From: Paenibacillus sp. MBLB1832
GTDB lineage: Bacteria; Bacillota; Bacilli; Paenibacillales; NBRC-103111
DNA: 64,000 bases
Reading direction: 5' to 3'
NCBI RefSeq assembly: GCF_032271945.1
Contig: NZ_CP130319.1
Coordinates: 575,001 to 639,000 of the forward strand
Below the pieces are notes generated by a model. It worked only from the letters and a program-made list of their open reading frames with translations. It was not told the origin of the DNA and searched no databases. Positions 38,836 through 46,997 of this stretch are shown one piece after another. The position numbers were made by a program, and so were the translations under genes. Position 1 is the stretch's first letter, and each line of letters begins with the position of its first letter.

Positions 38836-40119
38836 ATGTACATGCAGATGAATATTCAGACTAACGTAGAGATTCGAAGCTTAGTGGATTTACCGAAGTT
38901 AAAATCACTAATGGAGAATCTAAATATGAAAATTAATATGAGCAAATTAGCTAGAGAAATGGGAGTAGATCGTAGAACAATTCGTAAGTACATCGAGGGC
39001 TTTACACGTAAGACTGCAAGAGAGAAGGGTTCAAAGATCGATGAATACTACTCGGTTATCGCGGCACTTTTGTCTGTCGAATCCAAGCAGGTATTTTACT
39101 ACAAGCGAGTGCTGTGGCAATACTTAACTGACAATCATGGGTTAGACTGCTCACAATCCGCCTTTCGGGCTTACATCACACGAAAACCTGAATTTGAAGC
39201 TTACTTCGGTAGTGGTCAGCGTCTTCCATCTCCGCAATCAGCGGTAAGATTTGAGACAGCTCCTGGTAAGCAAGCGCAGCTCGACTGGAAGGAAAGTATT
39301 TCGTACGAAACGAAGGAAGGTGAAAAAGTAGAAGTAAATGTAGCCGTGTTACTGTTATCCCATTCACGGTTTCGGGCCTTCCACCTCAGTGTATCGAAGT
39401 CGCAGAGCATCTTACTCTCATTTCTAACCGAGGCCTTTGAAGCTTTCGGTGGTGTGCCTAAAGAGATCCTCACCGACAATATGAAGACCGTGATGGATGA
39501 AGCGAGAACAGAGTATGGCGCAGGCAAGGTCAACGCAAAATTCGCTCAATTTGCTGGTGACTTCGGATTTACTGTACGCCCCTGCATCGCAGGCAGACCA
39601 CGAACGAAAGGAAAGGTAGAAGCCCAGATGAAACTGCTTGACGAAATTCATGCCTACCAAGGACAACTCAGTCTGGAAGAGTTGCATCAGTACGTACAAA
39701 AGCTCTGCAATCGAATCAATCAGTCCTTCCACCAGGGCACAGGGAAAGTACCTATTCTGGCTCTAGAAAAGGAAAAGAACCTCTTACGTCCACTTCCGGC
39801 GGAGAGCATAAGAGATTCCTATCGCATTCGTTATACACATGTAAAAGTCAATTCATCAAACATGATCTCCTACAAATCCAATCAATACTCAGTTCCAGCT
39901 GGGTATCAAGGAATGAAAGTAGGGTTACATGTCTATGACAATCACTTGTACGTCTATTGTAACACAAAACTCCTTACACACCATCCTATTAGTCAAGCGA
40001 AGCTGAATTACACAGAAGAACACTACAGAGACAACCTGAAGCGGTCAGTGCCTAGCTATCCAAACATCGATGACTTAGCAAAGAAGAACCTACAAGCGAT
40101 CGGCGGTGCTTATAAATAA
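38836..40119 (+). CDS. istA: IS21-family transposase IstA
   Basis: A 427-aa DDE transposase. The N-terminal HTH (NINMSKLAREMGVDRRTIRK) is followed by the catalytic core with QLDWKE, GGVPKEILTDNMKTVM and KGKVEAQMK, giving the D-D-E triad. ATG 38836 lies after CGGAGGGA; the track-length start upstream is unlikely. It overlaps istB at TAATG. Confidence 0.92.
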   Translation: MYMQMNIQTNVEIRSLVDLPKLKSLMENLNMKINMSKLAREMGVDRRTIRKYIEGFTRKTAREKGSKIDEYYSVIAALLSVESKQVFYYKRVLWQYLTDNHGLDCSQSAFRAYITRKPEFEAYFGSGQRLPSPQSAVRFETAPGKQAQLDWKESISYETKEGEKVEVNVAVLLLSHSRFRAFHLSVSKSQSILLSFLTEAFEAFGGVPKEILTDNMKTVMDEARTEYGAGKVNAKFAQFAGDFGFTVRPCIAGRPRTKGKVEAQMKLLDEIHAYQGQLSLEELHQYVQKLCNRINQSFHQGTGKVPILALEKEKNLLRPLPAESIRDSYRIRYTHVKVNSSNMISYKSNQYSVPAGYQGMKVGLHVYDNHLYVYCNTKLLTHHPISQAKLNYTEEHYRDNLKRSVPSYPNIDDLAKKNLQAIGGAYK

Positions 40120-40877
40120 TGCTCCAGACTACCGCATACCAGCAGCTTGTTCGCAATTTGGAGTATCTCAAGTTGAAACAAATGGTCACACACTTAAATG
40201 AAGTGATTGACTTCAGCATTCATAACCAACTGTCATTTTTAGATACGCTGGTCAAACTCAGTAATTATGAGATTGATGTACGTGAACAAAACATGATTCA
40301 TGCGATGGTCAAGGTAGGTGCCTTCCCTCACCGTAAGGAACTAGATGATTTCGACTTCGCATTTCAGCCATCCGTGAACAAACAACAGATACTGGATTTT
40401 GCAACACTTCGATTCATTGAGGGCAACGAGAACATTGTGTTCTTGGGCCCAAGTGGGGTCGGTAAAACACACCTAGCGACCTCGATTGGCATCACAGCTG
40501 CCAAGAAGCGTACGAGTACGTATTTCATCAAGTGTCACGATTTAATCCAGAACTTGAAACGTGCCAAGTTAGAGAATCGCTTAGAGGCCAGATTAAAGCA
40601 TTACACGAGTTACAAGCTATTGCTCATTGATGAAATTGGCTATTTACCAATTGAGCCAGAGGATGCAAAACTATTCTTTCAATTGATTGATATGCGATAT
40701 GAAAAGCGGAGCACGATTTTTACGACTAACGTGAACTTCAGAGCATGGGATGAAGTGTTCCGTGAACCAAAACTCGCTAATGCTATTCTTGATCGAATTT
40801 TGCATCACGCTACTGTCGTCACTATTGTAGGCGAATCCTACCGGTTGAAGAACCATCTCGCTCAAAACGAAGAGTAA
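40119..40877 (+). CDS. istB: IS21-family helper ATPase IstB
   Basis: A 252-aa DnaC-like AAA+ ATPase that assists IstA. Walker A is FLGPSGVGKTHLATS, Walker B is LLLIDEIGYLP. The ATG shares one base with the istA stop. Complete length for the family. Confidence 0.93.
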   Translation: MLQTTAYQQLVRNLEYLKLKQMVTHLNEVIDFSIHNQLSFLDTLVKLSNYEIDVREQNMIHAMVKVGAFPHRKELDDFDFAFQPSVNKQQILDFATLRFIEGNENIVFLGPSGVGKTHLATSIGITAAKKRTSTYFIKCHDLIQNLKRAKLENRLEARLKHYTSYKLLLIDEIGYLPIEPEDAKLFFQLIDMRYEKRSTIFTTNVNFRAWDEVFREPKLANAILDRILHHATVVTIVGESYRLKNHLAQNEE

Positions 40878-40934
40878 TTCTGTACATGCTTAAACAAGCG
40901 AAAGTGTACATTCTAGTGTTGACATTTACAGTAT

Positions 40935-41408
40935 ATGGAAACTGATTGCCGTCTGGAGATGACTAGCGACTTAGTGGCCTACTATAAAGATAAGCATAAT
41001 TTTCCTATGAGCAGCTTACGTCAATGGGATGTTGGCTGGGGACGGCAGGGGAATGGTGTGTATTATTCCACGTCACAAAATAGCCCAGATCAAATGTATA
41101 TATTCGAATTGCTGTCATTTTGCGAATCTATGCCAATTATCCGGATGCTTCATGCTGCCTATCGAATTCCGCGAGAAGAATGGTCATGCAAGTATGAACT
41201 TATCCCTGTGATTCTTACTCCAGATGGGGGGCGGGTCTACTTTCAATCACGGAACAAAGAGTTAAGCAGGTTGTTTCAGAGCTCACTCTGGGTCCAGCCC
41301 TACGATGAGGAGGGAGAATTAGTACCTCTCTGGACGAATTGTAAGGGACAAAAGATTGCCCCTTATGGGGGGAGCTTACAACGCAATTATAACATGAGTG
41401 AGGTGTAA
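40935..41408 (+). CDS. Hypothetical element protein
   Basis: A 157-aa acidic/aromatic protein (LRQWDVGWGRQGNGVYYSTS; LLSFCESMPIIRMLHAAYRI) that I do not recognise. It starts just after the IS, and a TTGACA in the IS flank could supply a -35. It precedes a replication-relaxation-like gene by 5 bp, so they are one unit. Start ATG lacks a clear ribosome site, so the 5' end may be altered by the IS. Confidence 0.45.
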   Translation: METDCRLEMTSDLVAYYKDKHNFPMSSLRQWDVGWGRQGNGVYYSTSQNSPDQMYIFELLSFCESMPIIRMLHAAYRIPREEWSCKYELIPVILTPDGGRVYFQSRNKELSRLFQSSLWVQPYDEEGELVPLWTNCKGQKIAPYGGSLQRNYNMSEV

Positions 41409-41413
41409 ACATT

Positions 41414-42274
41414 ATGTTGAAAGTGATTAATCCAAAAAACTTAACTCAGTTTCAATGTAGCATTCTAAAAGCCTTGTATCAATTTCAAATTATCTCAGTA
41501 GGTCAAGAAGCTCCATTGGCAGAACTCTCTAGCGATAATAACGCTATCTCCGATGAACTTTATGAGCTTATGCGTATGGAGCTGGTGAGAAGAAAGGAGA
41601 CATTCTACGGTTTTAGATTTTATTTTTTGTCCAGGGCAGGGTATGACATCGTACTTCAACTGATCCGCAGTGAACCTCGATACGAGCCTTATTTTGCAGA
41701 AAGTTCTTATTCGTTTTATTACCCGCTCTCAAGCGGTAGATGGGAGAGGTGTCTTTCATTAAATGAAGTTTATATAGAAATTCAGAAAGCGGGGGCAACT
41801 TGGCGGAACCGTACTCATACTCAATATTCTGTCGTAATAAACCGAAAAAAGCGGTTCGTGCATTTTGACGGAAGTATTCACTATAAGGGATTCTGGTCGT
41901 TATTAGTGGTAGATAGCGGGGATGTGGCTATACATCTGCAGACGAAAAAGTTCATTGAATATGCTGCGGTAATGCGGCATTTAGCTGATAAGAAATATCA
42001 ACTTCCTCAAAGTATATGGATTGTATTTACGGAGAAGCCGCGAGATTTTAATTACTCTTGGGGAATCATGAAGGAGCTTTATGTGAAATGTATGGGTAAA
42101 ATTGCAAGGGACGTGAAACTGGTACCGATTTTTCTAGGGGATATCCAAGATAAACTTAATGAATTGCGTAGTTTCAGACAAATGGACAGTTTTCCTTTAG
42201 CAGTTGTGGACTGGGAAACCCCGTTTGCCAAGGAGCTCCTTAAATTAGTGAAGAAACCAAAGCTAAATTCTTAA
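41414..42274 (+). CDS. Second replication-relaxation-like protein
   Basis: A 286-aa protein with a winged-helix N-terminus (LTQFQCSILKALYQFQII; ELYELMRMELVRRKE) and a later region rich in aromatic strands (WRNRTHTQYSVVINRKKRF). The layout resembles the gene at 37911, but sequence identity is low. A weaker match, possibly another element replication protein. Confidence 0.5.
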   Translation: MLKVINPKNLTQFQCSILKALYQFQIISVGQEAPLAELSSDNNAISDELYELMRMELVRRKETFYGFRFYFLSRAGYDIVLQLIRSEPRYEPYFAESSYSFYYPLSSGRWERCLSLNEVYIEIQKAGATWRNRTHTQYSVVINRKKRFVHFDGSIHYKGFWSLLVVDSGDVAIHLQTKKFIEYAAVMRHLADKKYQLPQSIWIVFTEKPRDFNYSWGIMKELYVKCMGKIARDVKLVPIFLGDIQDKLNELRSFRQMDSFPLAVVDWETPFAKELLKLVKKPKLNS

Positions 42275-42496
42275 TGAATTCACTTAAGGGGGAACTTGTT
42301 TTTTGATTAAAGATCGAAAATTTTGTTGCGTACAACAAATATTCTGTTTCTAAAAGTTCCATTGTTAAGTGCTTCGTGAGAAACTATTCATTTTAATTTA
42401 CTGAAAATTCGGAAAAATTATTGCAAACAAACGTTCTCTATATTACAATGGTCTTAGCTGTAATAAAACAAACTATATAGGGAGGAATAGTATGAA

Positions 42497-43054
42497 ATGA
42501 TTCCTGGTCACGCTAAATCGTTTATTTATCTGTCAGAGGTCCTGTATGTTTGGTTAACTCAGAAGAGCAAGTCAATTTACGTAATGGCTTCTGTTAATGG
42601 GATTACAGAACGAGTATATCCAGTACCTCGAGGTTTTCTTACTACGCCCAAGTCAAAAATCGCTGCTTTATTTGAACGGAAGGATGTGATGTTAATACCT
42701 TGGGATGGGGCAAATGAGTATGTACATATATGTAATAAAGTAAAACATAGACGTGTGACTGAAGGGCACAAAGCTTGGATCCAACGCCGCGGGGCTGCAC
42801 AGGGAGGAATTCTATATGGGGAATTGGTGCCAAGAGGTCCAGTCGGCTGGTATGTAGTGTTAATGATGGAGATTGGGGACTCAGGTGTGTATTTTGATTA
42901 TATCGAACCCGAACACATATTCTTGGGTGAAAATCAAAAATGTGAGGATTTGAGAAAAGAGCGAGGAGTTACGGCAGTTTTTCGACGCGATTGTGAGTTT
43001 TTGGTAACGGAAGTTACGGGACTGGAAGTCGCAAATATTATAAAGAAATTTTAA
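42497..43054 (+). CDS. Hypothetical element protein
   Basis: A 185-aa protein of unknown family (VYPVPRGFLTTPKSKIAALF; VGWYVVLMMEIGDSGVYFDY). GGGAGGAA lies 10 nt before the ATG; an overlapping two-codon ORF (ATG AAA TGA) precedes it. It precedes two further small unknowns in the same direction. Confidence 0.5.
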   Translation: MIPGHAKSFIYLSEVLYVWLTQKSKSIYVMASVNGITERVYPVPRGFLTTPKSKIAALFERKDVMLIPWDGANEYVHICNKVKHRRVTEGHKAWIQRRGAAQGGILYGELVPRGPVGWYVVLMMEIGDSGVYFDYIEPEHIFLGENQKCEDLRKERGVTAVFRRDCEFLVTEVTGLEVANIIKKF

Positions 43055-43069
43055 AAGGAGGATTGTAAG

Positions 43070-43525
43070 ATCGCCAACATTATTAAGCTAGCCGAGTATA
43101 CATCTAAAAAACTTAATAACCCATGGGATTTTAATAAAAAAACATTGCCAGAAGATTTTGAGGTTGTAAAACAGTATTGGGAGACATCCATGTTTTGGTG
43201 TGCAGAGTATCAATACGAAACGTTATATGAGGGTTATCCTTTATCACCGCCTGGGCCGCCACCTCGTGAGGATATGAATTGGTTTTGTAGCGATGATTTG
43301 CGATTTGGTGTGTGGATTTTGCAATGGGAAGATCCTGAGAGTTCAGGTAGAGCTGTTCCATATCGCAGAAGTACGCTTATTCAACAGAAACCTGTCCCGT
43401 ACTATCCGCCGCTGTTTGTGAAAAGTGCAGATGAACGGAAATGGTTAACTTGGATTGTCGACCAATATGGCTTTGGGAGATATGGAAGAGTACTTGAAGA
43501 CGGATATATATGGATGCCGCAATAG
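43070..43525 (+). CDS. Hypothetical element protein, unusual start
   Basis: Aromatic- and Pro-rich (DFEVVKQYWETSMFWCAEYQ; SPPGPPPREDMNW). The frame is open from 43055. An AAGGAGG site sits 8 nt before an ATC codon at 43070 (IANIIKLAEYTSKKL), while the nearest ordinary start is TTG 43145 with no ribosome site. I place the start at 43070 tentatively. Function unknown. Confidence 0.4.
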   Translation: MANIIKLAEYTSKKLNNPWDFNKKTLPEDFEVVKQYWETSMFWCAEYQYETLYEGYPLSPPGPPPREDMNWFCSDDLRFGVWILQWEDPESSGRAVPYRRSTLIQQKPVPYYPPLFVKSADERKWLTWIVDQYGFGRYGRVLEDGYIWMPQ

Positions 43526-43547
43526 TTGAAAGAAGGAGATGATTTTC

Positions 43548-43949
43548 TTGCTAGACAAGCTGTTTTATCATTTTGCAGAAGGTATTGTGAGGGCAGGACC
43601 AGATTGGGCGATAATAGGCATGTTTGCTTTTATATGCACAGCTGGACTCGTTGTCTACGCTGCATTACAAGTTTGGCGGTTATTAGAAGCGCTTTTGGCT
43701 TTCATTATAATTGGATTTGTCACCTTTTGGCCATGTGCGATGTTTCCATCGGTTTTGGAATATGGATATTTAAAATTTTCTTTGATTACGCCTTGGTATA
43801 TCGAACATGTACCAAGTATGTTCCGATTTCCTACGCTTTGGCTTTTTGCTATCGGTATGCCGGTTGTATGCAGGTTGGTTATAGTGTTGTTAATTGATGG
43901 GTTGAGGGGTAATCCATTAGTTACTAGAAAACGTTTTGGATCTTCATAG
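43548..43949 (+). CDS. Small integral membrane protein
   Basis: A ~133-aa protein with three hydrophobic segments (AIIGMFAFICTAGLVVYAAL; LLAFIIIGFVTFW; LWLFAIGMPVVCRLVIVLLI) and a basic tail. TTG 43548 is preferred because GAAGGAG is too close to ATG 43539. Likely a conjugation or element membrane protein; family not recognised. Confidence 0.55.
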   Translation: MLDKLFYHFAEGIVRAGPDWAIIGMFAFICTAGLVVYAALQVWRLLEALLAFIIIGFVTFWPCAMFPSVLEYGYLKFSLITPWYIEHVPSMFRFPTLWLFAIGMPVVCRLVIVLLIDGLRGNPLVTRKRFGSS

Positions 43950-44013
43950 TAAAGTATTGCATTAGCTAGTAACCTATTTTATAGGGATTTCTAATTATAA
44001 ATGAGGGATTAAA

Positions 44014-44304
44014 ATGTATGATATAAAAATAGTTTCTAAGCGGGTAGAGAAGGAGATCAAGCAACTGGGGGAAGAGGAAAAAGAACAATTTATAAAAGTC
44101 ATTAAATTATTACGAGAAAATCCCTGCCCTTTGCATTTTGATTGCATGGCTGTAAACCGGTGTACGTCAATTAAACGTTTAAAAGCTAAGAGATTAAGAG
44201 TATTCTATCTTATTGATGAAAAAAATCGAACTGTCAGAATTGGTAAAGTGGGGCATAGAGAGTCACACTCTTATGGAGTGGATATAAAATCCTGGTTTAA
44301 ATAA
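44014..44304 (+). CDS. RelE/ParE-like toxin
   Basis: A 96-aa basic protein with the RelE-type pattern: KIVSKRVEKEIKQLGEEEKE, then RLKAKRLRVFYLIDEK and a final VRIGKVGHRESHSY. The fold cleaves mRNA at ribosomes. No antitoxin precedes it; the 49-aa coiled-coil ORF downstream is a possible partner. Could be orphaned. Confidence 0.65.
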   Translation: MYDIKIVSKRVEKEIKQLGEEEKEQFIKVIKLLRENPCPLHFDCMAVNRCTSIKRLKAKRLRVFYLIDEKNRTVRIGKVGHRESHSYGVDIKSWFK

Positions 44305-44363
44305 AATGATGCCAAGAGTTATAATGTTTTGCAGAAAGGTTGCGGTAGGATGCAACAAAGGAA

Positions 44364-44513
44364 ATGAAAGAAGTTTCAAAAGTGGTTTTCAGGACTCAAA
44401 ATGAGATAATGGAAATAAGAAGAGCTAAGAGAAGGAAACTTTTGAATGACCTTGAAAATAAACTAAATGAATTAGAATCTAAGCAAAATTGTTCGCAGAA
44501 CGAACTCAATTAG
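44364..44513 (+). CDS. Short coiled-coil ORF next to the RelE-like toxin
   Basis: A 49-aa highly charged frame (MEIRRAKRRKLLNDLENKL) behind AAAGG. It is 59 bp downstream of the RelE-like gene. Position and charge suggest, but do not show, an antitoxin. Confidence 0.35.
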   Translation: MKEVSKVVFRTQNEIMEIRRAKRRKLLNDLENKLNELESKQNCSQNELN

Positions 44514-44797
44514 TAGAGGTTCTTTTTGTAACTTAAATGCCACTCTCGAGGGGTATACAGACGATTCAGGAGTCGTAGCATCGGATAAGCAATTTTCGAT
44601 AAAAGATAATCCTAAATGATATTTCGAGATGGCAGCCTTTGATACTTCAACATTAAGCTCCATGTCATATCCTTTTCATGAATTATATGCAGAACTATCA
44701 TATTACATAAAATGCAAATTAACACTTCATCTCTATACTTTAAATTCAACAAATAAGAATCAATTCCCCAAGCCCCCGTGTAGTGGCTGCACTAAAA

Positions 44798-45076
44798 CTA
44801 ATTCAAGGTTGATTTTTTAATAAAGGTAATGTATTCACCAAGTTTACTTGCTTTCATATCTACAAGCCACCCAGCACTAGTCCAAGATATCATTTGTGTA
44901 TGTCCGCTGCTTTCATGATTATCCCACCATATTTTTCTTTTGTGGGCTGACAGAGGCAATTCTTTCTTAGGGCTTCTACATTTTATTAATTCATTTAACT
45001 TCACGTAAGTGTATGTTACAGATTCACCCTTATATTTTCTTAATTCATCTCTTATCGGATCGTACATACTAGTCAT
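44798..45076 (-). CDS. DUF7662-like small protein
   Basis: A 92-aa protein (MTSMYDPIRDELRKYKGESV; KCRSPKKELPLSAHKRKIWW; DNHESSGHTQMISWTSAGWL) with the 'Wxx...Q...W..AGW.V' pattern of a widespread small-protein family I know as DUF7662. AGGAGG is 8 nt before ATG 45076. Function unknown. Confidence 0.6.
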   Translation of the reverse strand: MTSMYDPIRDELRKYKGESVTYTYVKLNELIKCRSPKKELPLSAHKRKIWWDNHESSGHTQMISWTSAGWLVDMKASKLGEYITFIKKSTLN

Positions 45077-45297
45077 TTGAATTCCTCCTGACAATAAAGT
45101 TTGAATAAATCATATCATGTGTAAGGGAATTCTATCTAGTAATTGGAACTATGTGTTCAAACTATGTGATTCAGTATATATGCAACCATTGTTTGATTGA
45201 TAATGTTTAAACACTTGTGTTTTACTGGAAAATTTGCTAAGTGCTGCATGAACTTTTCTATGATATTATATGGCAAAATGTAGGTGGAGGTAAGAGG

Positions 45298-45525
45298 ATG
45301 GCTCAGATAAAAAGCTTTAGAAAAATAACTCGTAAAATTCAGTCTCAAGTAGTAATTGATGCTACATACAGTATAGCTTCGATCTCAGGAAATAAATTAT
45401 TTCAAATCAATACTTGGGGTTCTGAGGATAGAAAAATAAAAGGCCAAGCGAGCCAGACAATTCAATTCAATGAAGAGTCTGCAAGAGAACTTGTGCGCAT
45501 TTTACAAGATGAATACGGTATATAA
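45298..45525 (+). CDS. Small conserved hypothetical protein
   Basis: A 75-aa protein ending SQTIQFNEESARELVRILQD, with INTWGSEDRKIKGQASQT in the middle. GTGGAGG is 9 nt before ATG 45298; the upstream in-frame start is unsupported. Similar short proteins in Bacillales are sometimes mislabelled methionyl-tRNA formyltransferase. Function unknown. Confidence 0.55.
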   Translation: MAQIKSFRKITRKIQSQVVIDATYSIASISGNKLFQINTWGSEDRKIKGQASQTIQFNEESARELVRILQDEYGI

Positions 45526-45793
45526 ATAATAATTTTATTCCAAATTTAACAGTCCAGAAATGGGCTGTTTTTTATTTTTTGCTCCAGTTGGGGGAATATT
45601 GAAATACCCTTTTTTAAATCGTACCTATGATTGTTAAGGCTGCGATGATAATAATAATTAAAGCTACGGTCGTTTTCGGTGTCACATAAATCCATTGAAA
45701 TTCCCCCCTGTTTATTCAAATTACAAAAGAATACGCAGAGGGTAGGTGAATACTTCCAATTTTAAGTGGATTTTCGACAAAATAATTGTGAAA

Positions 45794-45985
45794 TTATTTG
45801 ACGCTAAAAAATTGACATGATGATTTAATGAATCTCTCACCAGTAGTACTTAAAACAATCTCGTCATCATGCGATTTTATGATTACATTTGAGCCAATGT
45901 TTTCGGATTGTAAGAATATATTGATTGGCTGTGAGAATGTCATATAACGTTGAAAATCAGAGTGTAGTTTTAATTGTTTAGGCAT
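45794..45985 (-). CDS. Small hypothetical protein
   Basis: A 63-aa frame (PKQLKLHSDFQRYMTFSQPI; NIGSNVIIKSHDDEIVLS) behind GAAGGAG. Beta-rich; not recognised. Confidence 0.4.
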   Translation of the reverse strand: MPKQLKLHSDFQRYMTFSQPINIFLQSENIGSNVIIKSHDDEIVLSTTGERFIKSSCQFFSVK

Positions 45986-46140
45986 AAAATCTCCTTCAGG
46001 GAAAGTAAGGGTAATATATAGAAAGAAGGACTAGCGCCTTACGGCAACTAGCCAGTCTAAGTGTTTCGTTATCCTTTTAAGGGTTCAAAGTAGAGTCTAC
46101 ATATCAAGCCAAAACTCTTTCATTAATTTCCCTACCTTTT

Positions 46141-46323
46141 TCATGAATTCCTTACTTTCGTAAGTTTATCCAAGACAACCGCCTCCTTTCCTTGTAAAAC
46201 AGGAAGTTCTGACTGCGTTGGGGTGGTGCGATCAATTACTACGGTGATTACTACATTAAAAATAATAATAGATTTGGAATAATATGTAAATATACCGTAA
46301 TCTAAATTCGGATTTGTTGGCAC
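46141..46323 (-). CDS. Possible small ORF
   Basis: A 60-aa frame with a central hydrophobic stretch (SIIIFNVVITVVI). No good ribosome site. It may be a chance frame. Confidence 0.2.
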   Translation of the reverse strand: MPTNPNLDYGIFTYYSKSIIIFNVVITVVIDRTTPTQSELPVLQGKEAVVLDKLTKVRNS

Positions 46324-46488
46324 AGTGGGGGTATATTTACATCGGTAAAATGGTTCAATGAATTATAATACCAAATATAGAAATACATAGTATACATATT
46401 AATCTATGGTAGAGCTTGGGGAATTGGCTTGGTAATTGCTTCATATACTTCAAATGGTTTGTAATTTACATTATGTGTTGGTGCACAC

Positions 46489-46530
46489 AGTATAGCCTCC
46501 TATCATCTATGTTAGATAGGAGGCTATACT
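46489..46530 (-). repeat. Perfect 16-bp inverted repeat downstream of the DndE2-like gene
   Basis: AGTATAGCCTCCTATC pairs with GATAGGAGGCTATACT across a 10-nt loop. It lies 67 bp beyond the stop of the leftward operon. No T-run follows on the minus strand, so it may be an RNA-stability element; one arm contains an AGGAGG. Confidence 0.7.
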
Positions 46531-46596
46531 TATTTAAGAGTTGTGGAATAACATTTTTTTTGTTAACACTTGAGAATAGAAGACTCCTCCAGTGTT

Positions 46597-46986
46597 TTAT
46601 CTTTGGGTCTTTTCAACTAAATAAAGTAGATAGTTATCTAAATCAGTTAATTGGTTCAACTCATGTTCCATCGTACTTAAGCCAAACTCTAGGAAGCGAT
46701 GAATATAATCGTCAATATCTTTGTCATCAATGGAGTGACCTAGCCGTTGAATGATTAAATGCTTGTACATTTGATAATCATCATCTTTAGCAATAACACC
46801 GTCTCCTACAGTAAATTTACTATTAGGTCCTGTGATTTCAGGAGGTTCTCCTACTGATTCGCTGAGCCCCTTTGCTAATGCCAACTTTAGAGCCCCTGGT
46901 CGATCTTCCTGTAATCCTAACTCGATCATTACTCTATCTAGAATCTCCAAACTAGCTACTGTTAATGTTATTTTGCGGTTAGCCAT
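46597..46986 (-). CDS. DndE-like protein (second DndE paralogue)
   Basis: A 129-aa protein. Its start KITLTVASLEILDRVMIELG and a central HLIIQRLGHSIDDKDIDDYI then HRFLEFGLSTMEHEL line up with the DndE of this same island (LIAQHLKREITDEEYF then AHLERGIRLLSGE). DndE is a small DNA-binding subunit acting with DndD. GGAGG is 7 nt before the ATG. It follows the DndD-like gene by 11 bp, so this is a second DndD-DndE pair. Homology is by eye. Confidence 0.6.
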   Translation of the reverse strand: MANRKITLTVASLEILDRVMIELGLQEDRPGALKLALAKGLSESVGEPPEITGPNSKFTVGDGVIAKDDDYQMYKHLIIQRLGHSIDDKDIDDYIHRFLEFGLSTMEHELNQLTDLDNYLLYLVEKTQR

Positions 46987-46997
46987 GTATGCCTCCG

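Larger units (their letters stand above)
38765..40910 (+). mobile_element. IS21-family insertion sequence
   Basis: An intact ~2.1-kb element with 30-bp imperfect inverted repeats at 38765-38794 and 40881-40910 (TGTxCACTTxCGCTTG...ATGTACA). It encodes istA and istB in the normal order. No clear target duplication was seen at the flanks. It split an otherwise continuous run of element genes. Confidence 0.88.

Noticed and set aside
43526..43897. 123-aa ORF overlapping the membrane protein
   Set aside because: No ribosome site and the overlapping frame has clear transmembrane segments.
45620..45695. Minus-strand ~23-aa hydrophobic peptide (VALIIIIIAALTIIG)
   Set aside because: Toxin-like in look, but GTG start is too far from the G-rich site. 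Too little support.
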